64,000 nt of DNA from Albidovulum sp. GTDB lineage: Bacteria; Pseudomonadota; Alphaproteobacteria; Rhodobacterales; Rhodobacteraceae. Made by a program: the position numbers and the translations under genes. Of this stretch, positions 15,762 through 27,025 are shown piece by piece; the stretch's first letter is position 1, and the number at the start of each line of letters is the position of its first letter. The notes beneath the pieces are model-generated. The model made no database searches. It saw only the letters and a list, made by a program, of their open reading frames with translations, and was not told the DNA's origin. The stretch is taken from contig JAUQYA010000154.1 in the NCBI GenBank assembly GCA_030837785.1, forward strand, positions 3,609 through 67,608, written 5' to 3'.

Positions 15762-16124
15762 ATGGTGGAAAAGATGATGATTGATTGGCAACGCGCAAAC
15801 GAACTGCGCACCGAGATCGGACGCGAAGGCTTCGCCGAGGTCGTGGACCTTTTTCTGGACGAGGTGGAAGGCGTCGTCCTTCGGTTGAAGACCCGGCCGG
15901 AACCGGCACGCTACGAAGCCGACCTGCACTTTCTCAAGGGCGGGGCCTGGAACCTCGGCTTTGCCGAGTTCGGCGCCCTCTGTCAGGATGGGGAACGCAA
16001 GGCCGCCGCGGGCGACACATCACAGATCGACGTGGCCCGGGTCGTGGAGGCCTATTTCATCTCGAAGGACGAATTCCTCGCGGGGCTTTCCGATCTGGCG
16101 CGGATGCCGGCCAGCGCAGCCTGA
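15762..16124 (+). CDS. Histidine phosphotransfer (HPt) domain protein
   Basis: A 120-residue single-domain HPt protein. The phospho-acceptor His is in LHFLKGGAWNLGF (near residue 51), with the usual HxxKGxxxNLG context. It relays phosphate between receiver domains in the cytoplasm and has no kinase or output domain. The ATG at 15762 is chosen because AAGGGG precedes it by 6 bp; 15774 and 15777 are alternatives. It is divergent from the receiver-PP2C gene, 146 bp away, and probably feeds or drains phosphate from it (inference). It converges on ilvA with 8 bp between stops. Confidence 0.88.
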   Translation: MVEKMMIDWQRANELRTEIGREGFAEVVDLFLDEVEGVVLRLKTRPEPARYEADLHFLKGGAWNLGFAEFGALCQDGERKAAAGDTSQIDVARVVEAYFISKDEFLAGLSDLARMPASAA

Positions 16125-16132
16125 GCCCCGCG

Positions 16133-17380
16133 TCAGACCAGGAATTCGGCAAGTGCCTCGTCGTCGGTGATATCGCGATAGGCAAAGGCCGCGTCGTCCA
16201 TCTTCCGCGTGAAGTCCGCGAAGTTGGCGGCGGCCTTCGTCTCTATCCCGATCAGGACCGAACCGAAGTTGCGCGCCGATTTCTTGAGATACTCGAACCG
16301 GGCGATGTCGTCGTCCGGGCCGAGCATGGCAAGGAATTCGCGCAACGCCCCCGGCCGCTGCGGCATCCGCAGGATGAAATATTTCTTCAGTCCGGCATAG
16401 CGCTGGGCGCGCTCCCGGACCTCCGGCAGGCGTTCGAAATCGAAGTTGCCGCCAGAGGTGACGCAGACCACGCTGCGCCCTCGGATCACTTCGGCAAGCT
16501 CGGGCAGCGCATCGACCGACAATGCCCCGGCAGGCTCCAGAACGATTCCCTCGACATTCAGCATCTCGAGCATGGTGATGCAGATCCGGTCTTCGGGAGC
16601 GGCGATGATGTCCCTTGCCGCGATACGCTTGAGCCGGGCAAACGGCTTCGCGCCGATCCGCGCCACGGCGGCACCATCGACGAAACTGTTCACCCGCCTC
16701 AAGGTGACGGGCTCTCCGGCTGCCACGGCCGCGGCAAGACTCGCGCCGCCGAGTGGCTCGACGAACCGGAACTCCGTCGCGGGGGCGGCTTCGGCAAAGA
16801 CGCTCGTCACGCCCGCGGCCAGCCCGCCTCCGCCAACGGGCAGGATCACCAGATCCGGCGGCACAGGCAGCTGATCGAGGATCTCGACGGCGACGCTCGC
16901 CTGCCCCTCGATCACATCCGCATCGTCGAAGGGCGACAGGAACCGCGCACCCGCCTCATCGCAGAAGCTCTGCGCGGCGGCGAGCGTCCGGTCGAAATAG
17001 TCTCCGACAAGGCGAATTTCGACACTGTCGCCGCCGAACATGCGCGTCTTGTCGATCTTCTGCTGGGGCGTCGTCACTGGCATGAAGATCGTCCCCCGCA
17101 CCCCGAAGTGGCGGCAGGCATAGGCCATGCCCTGCGCGTGGTTGCCGGCACTCGCGCAGACGAAATGGCCCTGTGAGGGGTCGGTTGCGCGCACCCGCTG
17201 CATCGCGGTGAAGGCGCCGCGCAGCTTGTAGCTGCGCACCGGTGTCAGGTCTTCGCGCTTGAGCCAGATCTCGGCGCCGTAGCGGGCCGACAGATGATCG
17301 TTCCGCTGAAGCGGGGTTGCGGGGAAAAGCCCGCGGAGGGCCTCGGTGGCGGAACGGGCGGCGGCAAGAAATCGGCTCAT
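16133..17380 (-). CDS. ilvA: Threonine ammonia-lyase (threonine dehydratase)
   Basis: A PLP enzyme converting threonine to 2-oxobutyrate and ammonia, the first step toward isoleucine. The 415-residue product is the short form. The catalytic domain has PLP lysine in RSYKLRGA (near residue 55), SAGNHAQG, and the glycine-rich phosphate loop PVGGGGL. A single C-terminal ACT-like regulatory region starts near residue 325 (KKYFILRMPQRPGALREF). The ATG at 17380 is preceded by AGGAAC; an in-frame ATG 18 bp upstream is less likely. Confidence 0.95.
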   Translation of the reverse strand: MSRFLAAARSATEALRGLFPATPLQRNDHLSARYGAEIWLKREDLTPVRSYKLRGAFTAMQRVRATDPSQGHFVCASAGNHAQGMAYACRHFGVRGTIFMPVTTPQQKIDKTRMFGGDSVEIRLVGDYFDRTLAAAQSFCDEAGARFLSPFDDADVIEGQASVAVEILDQLPVPPDLVILPVGGGGLAAGVTSVFAEAAPATEFRFVEPLGGASLAAAVAAGEPVTLRRVNSFVDGAAVARIGAKPFARLKRIAARDIIAAPEDRICITMLEMLNVEGIVLEPAGALSVDALPELAEVIRGRSVVCVTSGGNFDFERLPEVRERAQRYAGLKKYFILRMPQRPGALREFLAMLGPDDDIARFEYLKKSARNFGSVLIGIETKAAANFADFTRKMDDAAFAYRDITDDEALAEFLV

Positions 17381-17540
17381 GTTCCTGCAATGGCGCAACC
17401 TGCCCAGGGACGCAAGGCCGCCGAGGGTATCGGGCGGCCGCCCCGAAGCCGCCGCCGGGGCCGCCGGGCACGATCTCAGCGTTCTTGCCCTCGGCCCCCT
17501 TTCCCGCTAATCGCCTGCGAAACCCGGACGGAGCCGATCC

Positions 17541-18767
17541 ATGCAGAAGCCGAAGAAAGTCGTCCTTGCCTATTCCGGCGGTCTCGACACCTCGATCATC
17601 CTGAAATGGCTGCAGACCGAATATGGCTGCGAGGTGGTGACCTTCACCGCCGACCTTGGCCAGGGCGAGGAGCTGGAGCCGGCGCGGGCCAAGGCGATCA
17701 TGCTCGGGATCAGGCCGGAGAACATCCACGTCGTCGACGTCCGCGAGGAATTCGTGTGCGACTTCGTCTTCCCGATGTTCCGGGCGAACGCGCTTTACGA
17801 AGGGCTCTACCTTCTCGGCACCTCGATCGCGCGGCCGCTGATCTCCAAGCATCTGGTCGAGATCGCCCACGAGCACGGCGCCGATGCGGTGGCCCACGGC
17901 GCCACCGGCAAAGGCAACGACCAGGTCCGGTTCGAGCTTTCCGCCGCAGCGCTCGACCCCTCGATCCGGGTCATCGCGCCTTGGCGGTTGTGGGACCTGA
18001 CCAGCCGGACCAGGCTTCTGGAGTTTGCCGAGGCGAACCAGATTCCCATCGCCAAGGACAAGCGCGGCGAAGCACCGTTCTCGGTCGACGCCAACCTTCT
18101 GCACACATCCTCGGAGGGACGCGTGCTGGAAGACCCGGCGCAGGAATTCCCCGACTATGTGCTGCAGCGCGTCGTGCCTGTGGAGCAGGCTCCCGATACG
18201 CCCGAAATGGTCGAGATCGCCTTCGAGAAAGGCGATGCGGTGGCCGTCGATGGTGTGGCCATGTCACCCGCCACGATTCTGACGAGGCTGAACGAGCTTG
18301 GCTCGAAACACGGTATCGGCGTGCTCGACCTGGTGGAAAACCGCTTCGTCGGGATGAAGTCGCGCGGCGTCTACGAGACGCCTGGCGGCACCATCCTTCT
18401 GGAGGCGCATCGCGGCATCGAACAGATAACGCTGGATGCGGGCGCCGGCCACCTGAAGGATTCGATCATGCCGCGCTATGCCGAGCTGATCTACAACGGC
18501 TTCTGGTTCAGCCCTGAGCGCGAGGCGCTTCAGGCGCTGATCGACAAGACGCAGGAACATGTCACCGGCACCGTGCGGGTGAAGCTCTACAAGGGCCGCG
18601 CCGCGACTGTCGCCCGCTGGTCGGACCATTCGCTCTACAGCGAAAAGCACGTGACCTTCGAGGAAGACGCGGGGGCCTACGACCAGAAGGATGCCGAGGG
18701 CTTCATCCGGCTGAACGCACTCAGGCTGCGGCTGATCGCGACGCGGAACGCGCGGGTGAAGGGCTGA
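17541..18767 (+). CDS. argG: Argininosuccinate synthase
   Basis: A 408-residue enzyme that joins citrulline and aspartate using ATP, the penultimate step of arginine synthesis. The N-terminal ATP-pyrophosphatase loop is VLAYSGGLDTS (residues 8-18). AHGATGKGNDQVRFE near residue 116 and GRVLEDP near 195 are characteristic. Upstream lies a 160-bp spacer shared with divergent ilvA; no leader peptide or riboswitch was recognised there. A hairpin follows the stop. Confidence 0.98.
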   Translation: MQKPKKVVLAYSGGLDTSIILKWLQTEYGCEVVTFTADLGQGEELEPARAKAIMLGIRPENIHVVDVREEFVCDFVFPMFRANALYEGLYLLGTSIARPLISKHLVEIAHEHGADAVAHGATGKGNDQVRFELSAAALDPSIRVIAPWRLWDLTSRTRLLEFAEANQIPIAKDKRGEAPFSVDANLLHTSSEGRVLEDPAQEFPDYVLQRVVPVEQAPDTPEMVEIAFEKGDAVAVDGVAMSPATILTRLNELGSKHGIGVLDLVENRFVGMKSRGVYETPGGTILLEAHRGIEQITLDAGAGHLKDSIMPRYAELIYNGFWFSPEREALQALIDKTQEHVTGTVRVKLYKGRAATVARWSDHSLYSEKHVTFEEDAGAYDQKDAEGFIRLNALRLRLIATRNARVKG

Positions 18768-18771
18768 CCGG

Positions 18772-18788
18772 GCCCGGGCGACCCGGGC
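18772..18788. terminator. Candidate terminator hairpin between argG and maeB
   Basis: A 7-bp all-GC stem, GCCCGGG / CCCGGGC, with a 3-base CGA loop, directly after the argG stop and 22 bp from the convergent maeB stop. No T-run follows on either strand, so efficiency is uncertain. Confidence 0.5.
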
Positions 18789-18809
18789 ATGGCGTACGGC
18801 GCCGTCCGG

Positions 18810-21095
<2,286 letters not shown>

Positions 21096-21226
21096 TTGCT
21101 CGGGTTCTCCTTGGGGCGCGCTGCCGTCTTAGCGTTCCCTGCGGCGTGTCACAATGACGAGGATTACCCGCTTTTCCGAACGCTGCCGCTTTTGTAGGGT
21201 CCGGCGGGACCTGAGGGGGAAAGCGC

Positions 21227-23869
21227 GTGTCTGCCGACACCAACGTGACGCCGATGATGGCGCAGTATCTCGAGATCAAGGGGCGCCATCCCGACGCGCT
21301 TCTCTTCTATCGGATGGGCGATTTCTACGAGATGTTCTTTGCCGATGCCGAGGCGGCGGCGGCGGCGCTCGATATTGCGCTGACCAAGCGCGGCCAGCAT
21401 CTGGGCGAGGATATCCCGATGTGCGGCGTTCCGGTGCATGCCGCCGAGGGATACCTGCTGACGCTGATCCGCAAGGGCTTTCGCGTCGCGGTCGCGGAAC
21501 AGATGGAAGATCCGGCCGAGGCGAGGAAGCGCGGGGCCAAGGCCGTCGTGGCGCGCGACGTGGTGCGGCTGGTGACGCCCGGGACGCTGACCGAGGAGTC
21601 GCTTCTGGAAGCGCGGCGGCACAACTTCCTCGCCGCCTGGGCCGAGGTGCGCGACGAGGCGGCCCTTGCCTGGGCGGACATCTCCACCGGGGAGGTGCGG
21701 GTCTGTCCCTGCCCGCTCAGCCGGCTTTCGCGGGAACTCGCGCGCCTTGCGCCGCGAGAGGTCGTCGTGAGCGAGGCGAGAGAGGCCGATCTGGCCGGAA
21801 TCGTGTCTGAATCTGGCGCAGCCCTGACGCCCCTGTCACGCGCCTCCTTCGACAGCGCCGGGGCCGAAAAGCGGCTTTCGGCGCTCTACGATGTCGCCTC
21901 GCTCGATGCCTTCGGCAGCTTCGGACGCGCCGAATTCTCCGCGCTTGGCGCCATCGTCGACTATCTCGACCTGACCCAGAGGGGAAAGCTGCCGCTCCTG
22001 CGCCCGCCGGTCAAGGAAGTGCCCGGGGGCACGATGCAGATCGACGCGGCCACGCGCCGGAACCTCGAGATCACCCAGAGCCTGTCGGGCGGCCGCGACG
22101 GCTCGCTGGTCGCGGCAATCGACCGCGCCGTCACCGCGGCCGGCGCGCGGCTTCTGGAACGCAGGCTGTCTGCCCCCTCGCGCGAGCTCGGGGAAATCCG
22201 CGCCCGGCTCGAAGCGGTGCGTTTTCTTGCGGAGGACGCGCGTCTTGCCAGCGCACTCCGCGACGATTTGCGCAGGACTCCCGACATCGACCGGGCGCTC
22301 TCGCGCCTCGCGCTCGACCGCGGCGGGCCGCGCGATCTGGCGGCGATCCGCACGGGCCTGGCCGAGGCCGCATCCATCGCCCGGCGGCTGTCGGGCGACA
22401 TGCCGGCGCGGTTTTCCGCAGCGGTCCGCGCGCTGGCCGGCCATGAAGAGCTCGCCGCCTCTCTCGAGGCCGCGCTGGTTGCGGACCCGCCGCTTCTGGT
22501 GCGCGACGGCGGATTCATCGCGCCTGGTCATGACGCAGGCCTGGACGAGGCCCGCCAGCTTCGCGACGAAGGCCGCGGCGTCATCGCCCGGATGCAGGCC
22601 GAATATGTGGCGGAATCCGGAATCCAGAGCCTGAAGATCAGGCACAACAACTTGCTTGGCTATTTCATCGAAACCACGGCGACCCACGCAGAACGGATGC
22701 TGGCCGCCCCGCTCAACGAAGTCTTCATCCACCGCCAGACGACGGCGAACCAGCTGCGGTTCACCACCCTGGCGCTGTCCGGAATGGAGACGAAGATCCT
22801 CAACGCCGGCAATCTCGCGCTCGAGATCGAGAAGCGGCTCTATGAGGGCCTAAAAGCGCGCGTGCTCCACGCCGCCCCGCGCATCTCCGAGGCCGCCCGT
22901 GCGCTGGCGGAGATTGACCTCACCGCGGCCTTCGCCGATCTCGCGAGAGGCGAGGGCTGGACCGAGCCCCGGGTCGACGACAGCCGCGCCTTCGAGGTGG
23001 AGGGCGGCCGCCACCCGGTCGTGGAACGCGCGCTGACGCGCGCGGGCGAAGCCTTCGTCGCCAACGACTGCAACCTCACCCCGGGCGAAACGCCCGCGAT
23101 CTGGCTTCTGACCGGGCCGAACATGGCCGGCAAATCGACCTTCCTGCGGCAGAACGCGCTCATCGCGCTTCTGGCCCAGGCCGGGAGCTTCGTGCCGGCC
23201 CGGAACGCCCATGTCGGGATCGTGAGCCAGCTTTTCAGCCGGGTGGGCGCCGCCGATGACCTTGCCCGCGGGCGCTCCACCTTCATGGTCGAGATGGTGG
23301 AAACTGCCGCCATCCTCAACCAGGCCGACGACCGCGCCTTCGTCATCCTCGACGAGATCGGCCGCGGCACCGCGACCTACGACGGGCTTTCCATCGCCTG
23401 GGCAACCCTGGAACACCTGCACGAGGTGAACCGGACCCGCGCCCTTTTCGCGACGCACTACCACGAGATGACGGCTCTCGCTGCCAAGCTGAAAGGGGTG
23501 GAGAACGCCACCGTCACCGTGAAGGAGTGGGAAGGCGAGGTCGTCTTCCTGCACGAGGTCAGGAAGGGCGCGGCAGACCGCAGCTACGGCGTGCAGGTGG
23601 CGCGGCTCGCCGGGCTGCCCCCGGCGGTGGTCGAGCGGGCCAGGGTGGTGCTTGAGGCCCTGGAGAAGGGCGAACGCGAGGGCGGCCCACGCAGGCAGGC
23701 GCTGATCGATGACCTGCCGCTGTTCAGCGCCGCGCCTGCCGCATTGCCGAAGCCCGCCAGGGGGCCGTCAAAGCTCGAAGAACGCCTCGCGGCGCTCCAC
23801 CCCGACGAGATGACGCCGTTGCAGGCGCTTTCCGCTCTCTACGACCTGAAATCCATTCTCGGCGATTGA
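21227..23869 (+). CDS. mutS: DNA mismatch repair protein MutS
   Basis: An 880-residue mismatch-recognition ATPase that starts mismatch repair. The mismatch-reading Phe-x-Glu motif is seen as GDFYEMF (Phe33, Glu35). Connector, lever and clamp regions follow. The ATPase has Walker A GPNMAGKST near residue 630, Walker B LDEIGRGT near 710 and the FATHYHEMT loop near 745. The start is GTG at 21227 after GAGGGGGAAA. mutL is not in the window. Confidence 0.98.
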   Translation: MSADTNVTPMMAQYLEIKGRHPDALLFYRMGDFYEMFFADAEAAAAALDIALTKRGQHLGEDIPMCGVPVHAAEGYLLTLIRKGFRVAVAEQMEDPAEARKRGAKAVVARDVVRLVTPGTLTEESLLEARRHNFLAAWAEVRDEAALAWADISTGEVRVCPCPLSRLSRELARLAPREVVVSEAREADLAGIVSESGAALTPLSRASFDSAGAEKRLSALYDVASLDAFGSFGRAEFSALGAIVDYLDLTQRGKLPLLRPPVKEVPGGTMQIDAATRRNLEITQSLSGGRDGSLVAAIDRAVTAAGARLLERRLSAPSRELGEIRARLEAVRFLAEDARLASALRDDLRRTPDIDRALSRLALDRGGPRDLAAIRTGLAEAASIARRLSGDMPARFSAAVRALAGHEELAASLEAALVADPPLLVRDGGFIAPGHDAGLDEARQLRDEGRGVIARMQAEYVAESGIQSLKIRHNNLLGYFIETTATHAERMLAAPLNEVFIHRQTTANQLRFTTLALSGMETKILNAGNLALEIEKRLYEGLKARVLHAAPRISEAARALAEIDLTAAFADLARGEGWTEPRVDDSRAFEVEGGRHPVVERALTRAGEAFVANDCNLTPGETPAIWLLTGPNMAGKSTFLRQNALIALLAQAGSFVPARNAHVGIVSQLFSRVGAADDLARGRSTFMVEMVETAAILNQADDRAFVILDEIGRGTATYDGLSIAWATLEHLHEVNRTRALFATHYHEMTALAAKLKGVENATVTVKEWEGEVVFLHEVRKGAADRSYGVQVARLAGLPPAVVERARVVLEALEKGEREGGPRRQALIDDLPLFSAAPAALPKPARGPSKLEERLAALHPDEMTPLQALSALYDLKSILGD

Positions 23870-23921
23870 AGAGGCTCCGGGCGCGATCCGCGTCTTCGTT
23901 GCGGAAATACCCCACGGGGGT

Positions 23922-23942
23922 GCGGGGGTGTGAAACCCCCGC
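23922..23942. terminator. GC-rich hairpin between mutS and grpE
   Basis: An 8-bp stem GCGGGGGT / ACCCCCGC with a 5-base GTGAA loop, directly preceded by another G-rich run (CACGGGGGTGC). It sits in the 91-bp gap between convergent mutS and grpE. I recall similar hairpins as a recurrent intergenic element in Rhodobacterales; here it probably works as a two-way terminator. Confidence 0.6.
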
Positions 23943-23960
23943 TCCGCCCCCGCCGCGGCC

Positions 23961-24509
23961 TCACGACCTCGGGACCGAGCTCACACCCACCTGCGCGGGC
24001 CTGAGGAGCCTTTCGTGCAACGTGAAGCCCGCGGTCATCACCTGGATGATGTCTCCCGCCTTCGTCCCGGGAACCGGGGCCTCGAACATGGCTTCGTGCA
24101 TCTGCGGATCGAAGGCGTCGCCGACCTGCGGCGCGACCGGCTGCACGCCATGCCTGCCCAGGGCCGAGATGAGTTCGCGCATCGTCAGTTCGACCCCCTC
24201 GATCAGCGCCTTCGCGCCCTCGCGCTGGTCGGCCGTCGCGGACTCCAGCGCGCGCTTGAGGTTGTCATAGACCGGCAGGAGATCGCGGGCCAGCTTCGAG
24301 CCGCCATACTGTTCCGCCTCGCGCCGGTCACGCTCGCCACGCTTGCGGATGTTCTCGGCGTCCGCGAGCGCGCGCATGAACCTGTCGCGCAATTCGTCCC
24401 GTTCGGCGCGTAGCGCCTCCAGTTCGTCGGCCATGACGTCGGTCTCGACGGCTTCGTCGCCGATCTGCGCCTGATCTTCGGCGATTTCGTCCTTCTTCAT
24501 CTCGCTCAT
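23961..24509 (-). CDS. grpE: Nucleotide exchange factor GrpE
   Basis: A 182-residue DnaK co-chaperone that releases ADP from DnaK. An N-terminal acidic tail and a long helix (ELEALRAERDELRDRFMRALADAEN) precede the conserved RKR-ERD segment. The C-terminal beta domain contains the GrpE signature around FDPQMHEAM and VLRPAQV-like residues. It lies 8 bp after hrcA on the same strand, forming an hrcA-grpE heat-shock operon. dnaK and dnaJ are not in the window. Confidence 0.95.
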   Translation of the reverse strand: MSEMKKDEIAEDQAQIGDEAVETDVMADELEALRAERDELRDRFMRALADAENIRKRGERDRREAEQYGGSKLARDLLPVYDNLKRALESATADQREGAKALIEGVELTMRELISALGRHGVQPVAPQVGDAFDPQMHEAMFEAPVPGTKAGDIIQVMTAGFTLHERLLRPAQVGVSSVPRS

Positions 24510-24517
24510 GCGTCTGT

Positions 24518-25600
24518 CTACCCTTTCCGCTCGCCGGACAGCATCCGCCCGACAAGTTGCGCCGTGTAGTCGACGATCGGCACGATGCGGCCGTAGTTGA
24601 GCCGCGTCGGTCCGATGACGCCGACGGCGCCGATGATCTTCCGGTCAGCGTTCATATAGGGAGAGACCACCAGAGAGGAACCCGAAAGTGAGAACAACTT
24701 GTTCTCTGAGCCGATAAAAATGCGCACGCCCTGGCCTTGTTCCGCGAGTTCGAGGAATTCGGCGATGTCGCGCTTGCGCTCGAGATCGTCGAAGAGCGTG
24801 CGGATGCGTTCCAGGTTCGAATCCTCTGCCTGGTCGATCAGGTTGGCCGTGCCACGCACGATCAGGCGTTCGGAGGTTTCGCCCTGGTTCTCCCAGAGCG
24901 CAAGACCGCTTTCGACGAGCGCCTGTGCCGCGACGTCAAGCTCCTGCCGTCGTCGCGCGATCTCGGCGCCCATGTGGGCGCGCAGGTCGGAAAGCGTCCG
25001 CCCCTCGGCAACCGCATTGACGAAATTCGCCGCCTCGCGCAGCGACGACGGGGTTTGTCCGGGCGGCGGCGTGAAGATGCGGTTTTCGACGTGGCCGTCG
25101 GCGAAAACGAGGACGACCAGCGCCCGGTCGGAGCCGAGGCTGACGAAGTCGATGTGGCGGATTTCGGATTCATGCTTGGGCGCGAGCACGAGGCTCGCAC
25201 CATGCGTCAGGCCGGACAATGCCGCGCCGATCCGGTCGAGAAGCGGCGCGATGCCGGGTTCGGTGCCGCCGGTGGTCGCCTCGATCGCCGCGCGGTCCTG
25301 GATCGACAGGACCGACACCTCCATCAGCCCGTCGACGAACATCCTCAGCCCGAGCTGCGTGGGCACCCGGCCGGCCGAGGTATGCGGGCTGTCGAGAAGG
25401 CCGAGATATTCCAGGTCCTGCATCACGTTGCGGATCGTCGCGGCGGAAACCGCTTCGCTCATCGTCCGCGTGAGTGTGCGGGAGCCGACGGGATCGCCGG
25501 TATCGAGGTAGGTTTCGACCACGCGCCGGAACACCTCCCGTGAACGGGCATTCATCTCGGCAAGGAGCTTGGAGCGTTCGTGCATATCGCTGTCTGCCAT
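24518..25600 (-). CDS. hrcA: Heat-inducible transcription repressor HrcA
   Basis: A 360-residue repressor that binds CIRCE operators of groESL and related genes and is kept active by GroEL. The N-terminal winged helix (to about residue 85) contains GDPVGSRTLTR and AATIRNVMQDLE. The middle is a GAF-like dimerisation domain, and the C-terminus has the conserved VIGPTRLNYGRIVP. The ATG at 25600 gives the family N-terminus; a longer open frame upstream crosses the divergent rph gene. No CIRCE inverted repeat was found in the hrcA-rph spacer, so autoregulation through a perfect CIRCE is not supported here. Confidence 0.95.
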   Translation of the reverse strand: MADSDMHERSKLLAEMNARSREVFRRVVETYLDTGDPVGSRTLTRTMSEAVSAATIRNVMQDLEYLGLLDSPHTSAGRVPTQLGLRMFVDGLMEVSVLSIQDRAAIEATTGGTEPGIAPLLDRIGAALSGLTHGASLVLAPKHESEIRHIDFVSLGSDRALVVLVFADGHVENRIFTPPPGQTPSSLREAANFVNAVAEGRTLSDLRAHMGAEIARRRQELDVAAQALVESGLALWENQGETSERLIVRGTANLIDQAEDSNLERIRTLFDDLERKRDIAEFLELAEQGQGVRIFIGSENKLFSLSGSSLVVSPYMNADRKIIGAVGVIGPTRLNYGRIVPIVDYTAQLVGRMLSGERKG

Positions 25601-25702
25601 CTCGTCCCAGAGATAAGAACCCTGCGGGCACGGCGTCAATCCGGGGTTGCCACCAGCCGTCACCGGCCTGTAATTGGCACGATACCCAGAAAAGGAAATG
25701 CC

Positions 25703-26413
25703 ATGCGACCCTCCGGCCGGAAGCTTGATGCCATGCGTCCCATCGCGATCGAGACGGGGGTCACGAAACACGCGGAGGGCTCGTGCCTCATCCGCTGCGG
25801 CGATACGCATGTCCTCTGCACCGCGACGATCGAGGACAAGGCGCCTCCGTTCCTCAAGGGCACCGGCCTTGGCTGGGTCACGGCGGAATACGGGATGCTG
25901 CCCAGGGCCACCAACACGCGCAACCGGCGCGAGGCCGCCGCAGGCAAGCAATCGGGCAGGACGCAGGAAATCCAGCGTCTCGTCGGCCGGGCATTGCGCG
26001 CCGGCGTGGACCGCGTGGCGCTTGGCGAACGCCAGATCGTGATCGACTGCGACGTGATCCAGGCCGACGGCGGGACCCGCTGCGCCGCGATCACCGGCGG
26101 CTGGGTGGCGCTCCGGCTGGCGGTGAACCGACTGATCAAGACGGGTGCGGTCACCAGCGACCCGATCGTCGATCATGTCGCGGCCGTCTCCTGCGGCATC
26201 TACGCCGGCCAGCCGGTGCTGGATCTCGACTATGCCGAGGACAGCGAGGCGGGAACGGACGGCAATTTCATCCTCACCGGGCGCAGCCGGCTGGTCGAGG
26301 TGCAGATGTCGGCCGAGGGGGCGACCTTCAGCCGCGACGAGATGGGGCGGCTTCTCGACCTGGCCGAAAAGGGGATCGGGGAGCTGGTGACGGCCCAGAA
26401 GGCAGCGACCTGA
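25703..26413 (+). CDS. rph: Ribonuclease PH
   Basis: A 236-residue phosphorolytic 3'-5' exoribonuclease that trims tRNA 3' ends before CCA completion. Family features: MRPSGRKLDAMRPI at the start, TGLGWVTAEYGMLPRAT near residue 57, and the catalytic region QADGGTRCAAITG near 115. The start at 25703 follows AAGGAAA. It is first in a rightward operon with rdgB, hemW and a DUF454 gene, and is divergent from hrcA, an arrangement common in alphaproteobacteria. Confidence 0.97.
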   Translation: MRPSGRKLDAMRPIAIETGVTKHAEGSCLIRCGDTHVLCTATIEDKAPPFLKGTGLGWVTAEYGMLPRATNTRNRREAAAGKQSGRTQEIQRLVGRALRAGVDRVALGERQIVIDCDVIQADGGTRCAAITGGWVALRLAVNRLIKTGAVTSDPIVDHVAAVSCGIYAGQPVLDLDYAEDSEAGTDGNFILTGRSRLVEVQMSAEGATFSRDEMGRLLDLAEKGIGELVTAQKAAT

Positions 26414-27024
26414 TGCGTAAGTTCACTGGCGACCGGTTGCTTGTGGCCACCCACAACAAGGGCAAGCTGGAAGAGATCGCCGCCCTTCTGGAACCCTACG
26501 GCATCACCTGCGTCAGCGCGGGCGAGCTGGGACTTCCGGAGCCGGAGGAGACGGAAACGACATTTGCCGGCAACGCCCGCATCAAGGCGCATGCGGCGGC
26601 AAAGGCGACGGGGCTGCCGGCGCTGGCCGACGACAGCGGGATCGAGGTCGATGGGCTTGGTGGCGCGCCGGGCGTCCATACCGCCGACTGGGCGGCGACC
26701 CCGACCGGGCGCGACTTCGTCCAGGCGATGACGCGCACCTGGGAGGATCTGGAAAAGGCCCATGCCCCCTGTCCGCGCACCGCGCGGTTTCGCGCCACGA
26801 TGGTGCTTGCCTGGCCGGACGGGCATGACGAGGTCTTCGAGGGCAAGGTGGAGGGGCAGGTCGTCTGGCCGATGCGCGGCAGGCAGGGCCACGGCTACGA
26901 CCCGATGTTCCAGCCCGCAGGCCACGCGGCGACCTTCGCCGAGATGAGCGCAGAGGAAAAGAACCGGATCAGCCACCGCGCCGACGCCTTCGGCAAGCTG
27001 GTGGCCTGTTTCGACCGGCCCTGA
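26413..27024 (+). CDS. rdgB: Non-canonical purine NTP pyrophosphatase, RdgB/HAM1 family
   Basis: A 203-residue house-cleaning enzyme that hydrolyses dITP, ITP and XTP to monophosphates, keeping deaminated purines out of nucleic acids. Visible motifs: VATHNKGKLEE (residues 11-21), FAGNARIKAHAAAKATG, the catalytic ADDSGIEVD near 77, GYDPMF near 158 and SHRADAF near 188. Its ATG overlaps the rph stop by one base (TGATG). Confidence 0.97.
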   Translation: MRKFTGDRLLVATHNKGKLEEIAALLEPYGITCVSAGELGLPEPEETETTFAGNARIKAHAAAKATGLPALADDSGIEVDGLGGAPGVHTADWAATPTGRDFVQAMTRTWEDLEKAHAPCPRTARFRATMVLAWPDGHDEVFEGKVEGQVVWPMRGRQGHGYDPMFQPAGHAATFAEMSAEEKNRISHRADAFGKLVACFDRP

Positions 27025-27025
27025 G

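Noticed and set aside
17381..17540. Riboswitch or leader peptide in the ilvA-argG spacer
   Set aside because: No run of regulatory codons or paired stems typical of such elements could be recognised.
25601..25702. CIRCE operator upstream of hrcA
   Set aside because: No TTAGCACTC-N9-GAGTGCTAA-like repeat is present in the spacer.
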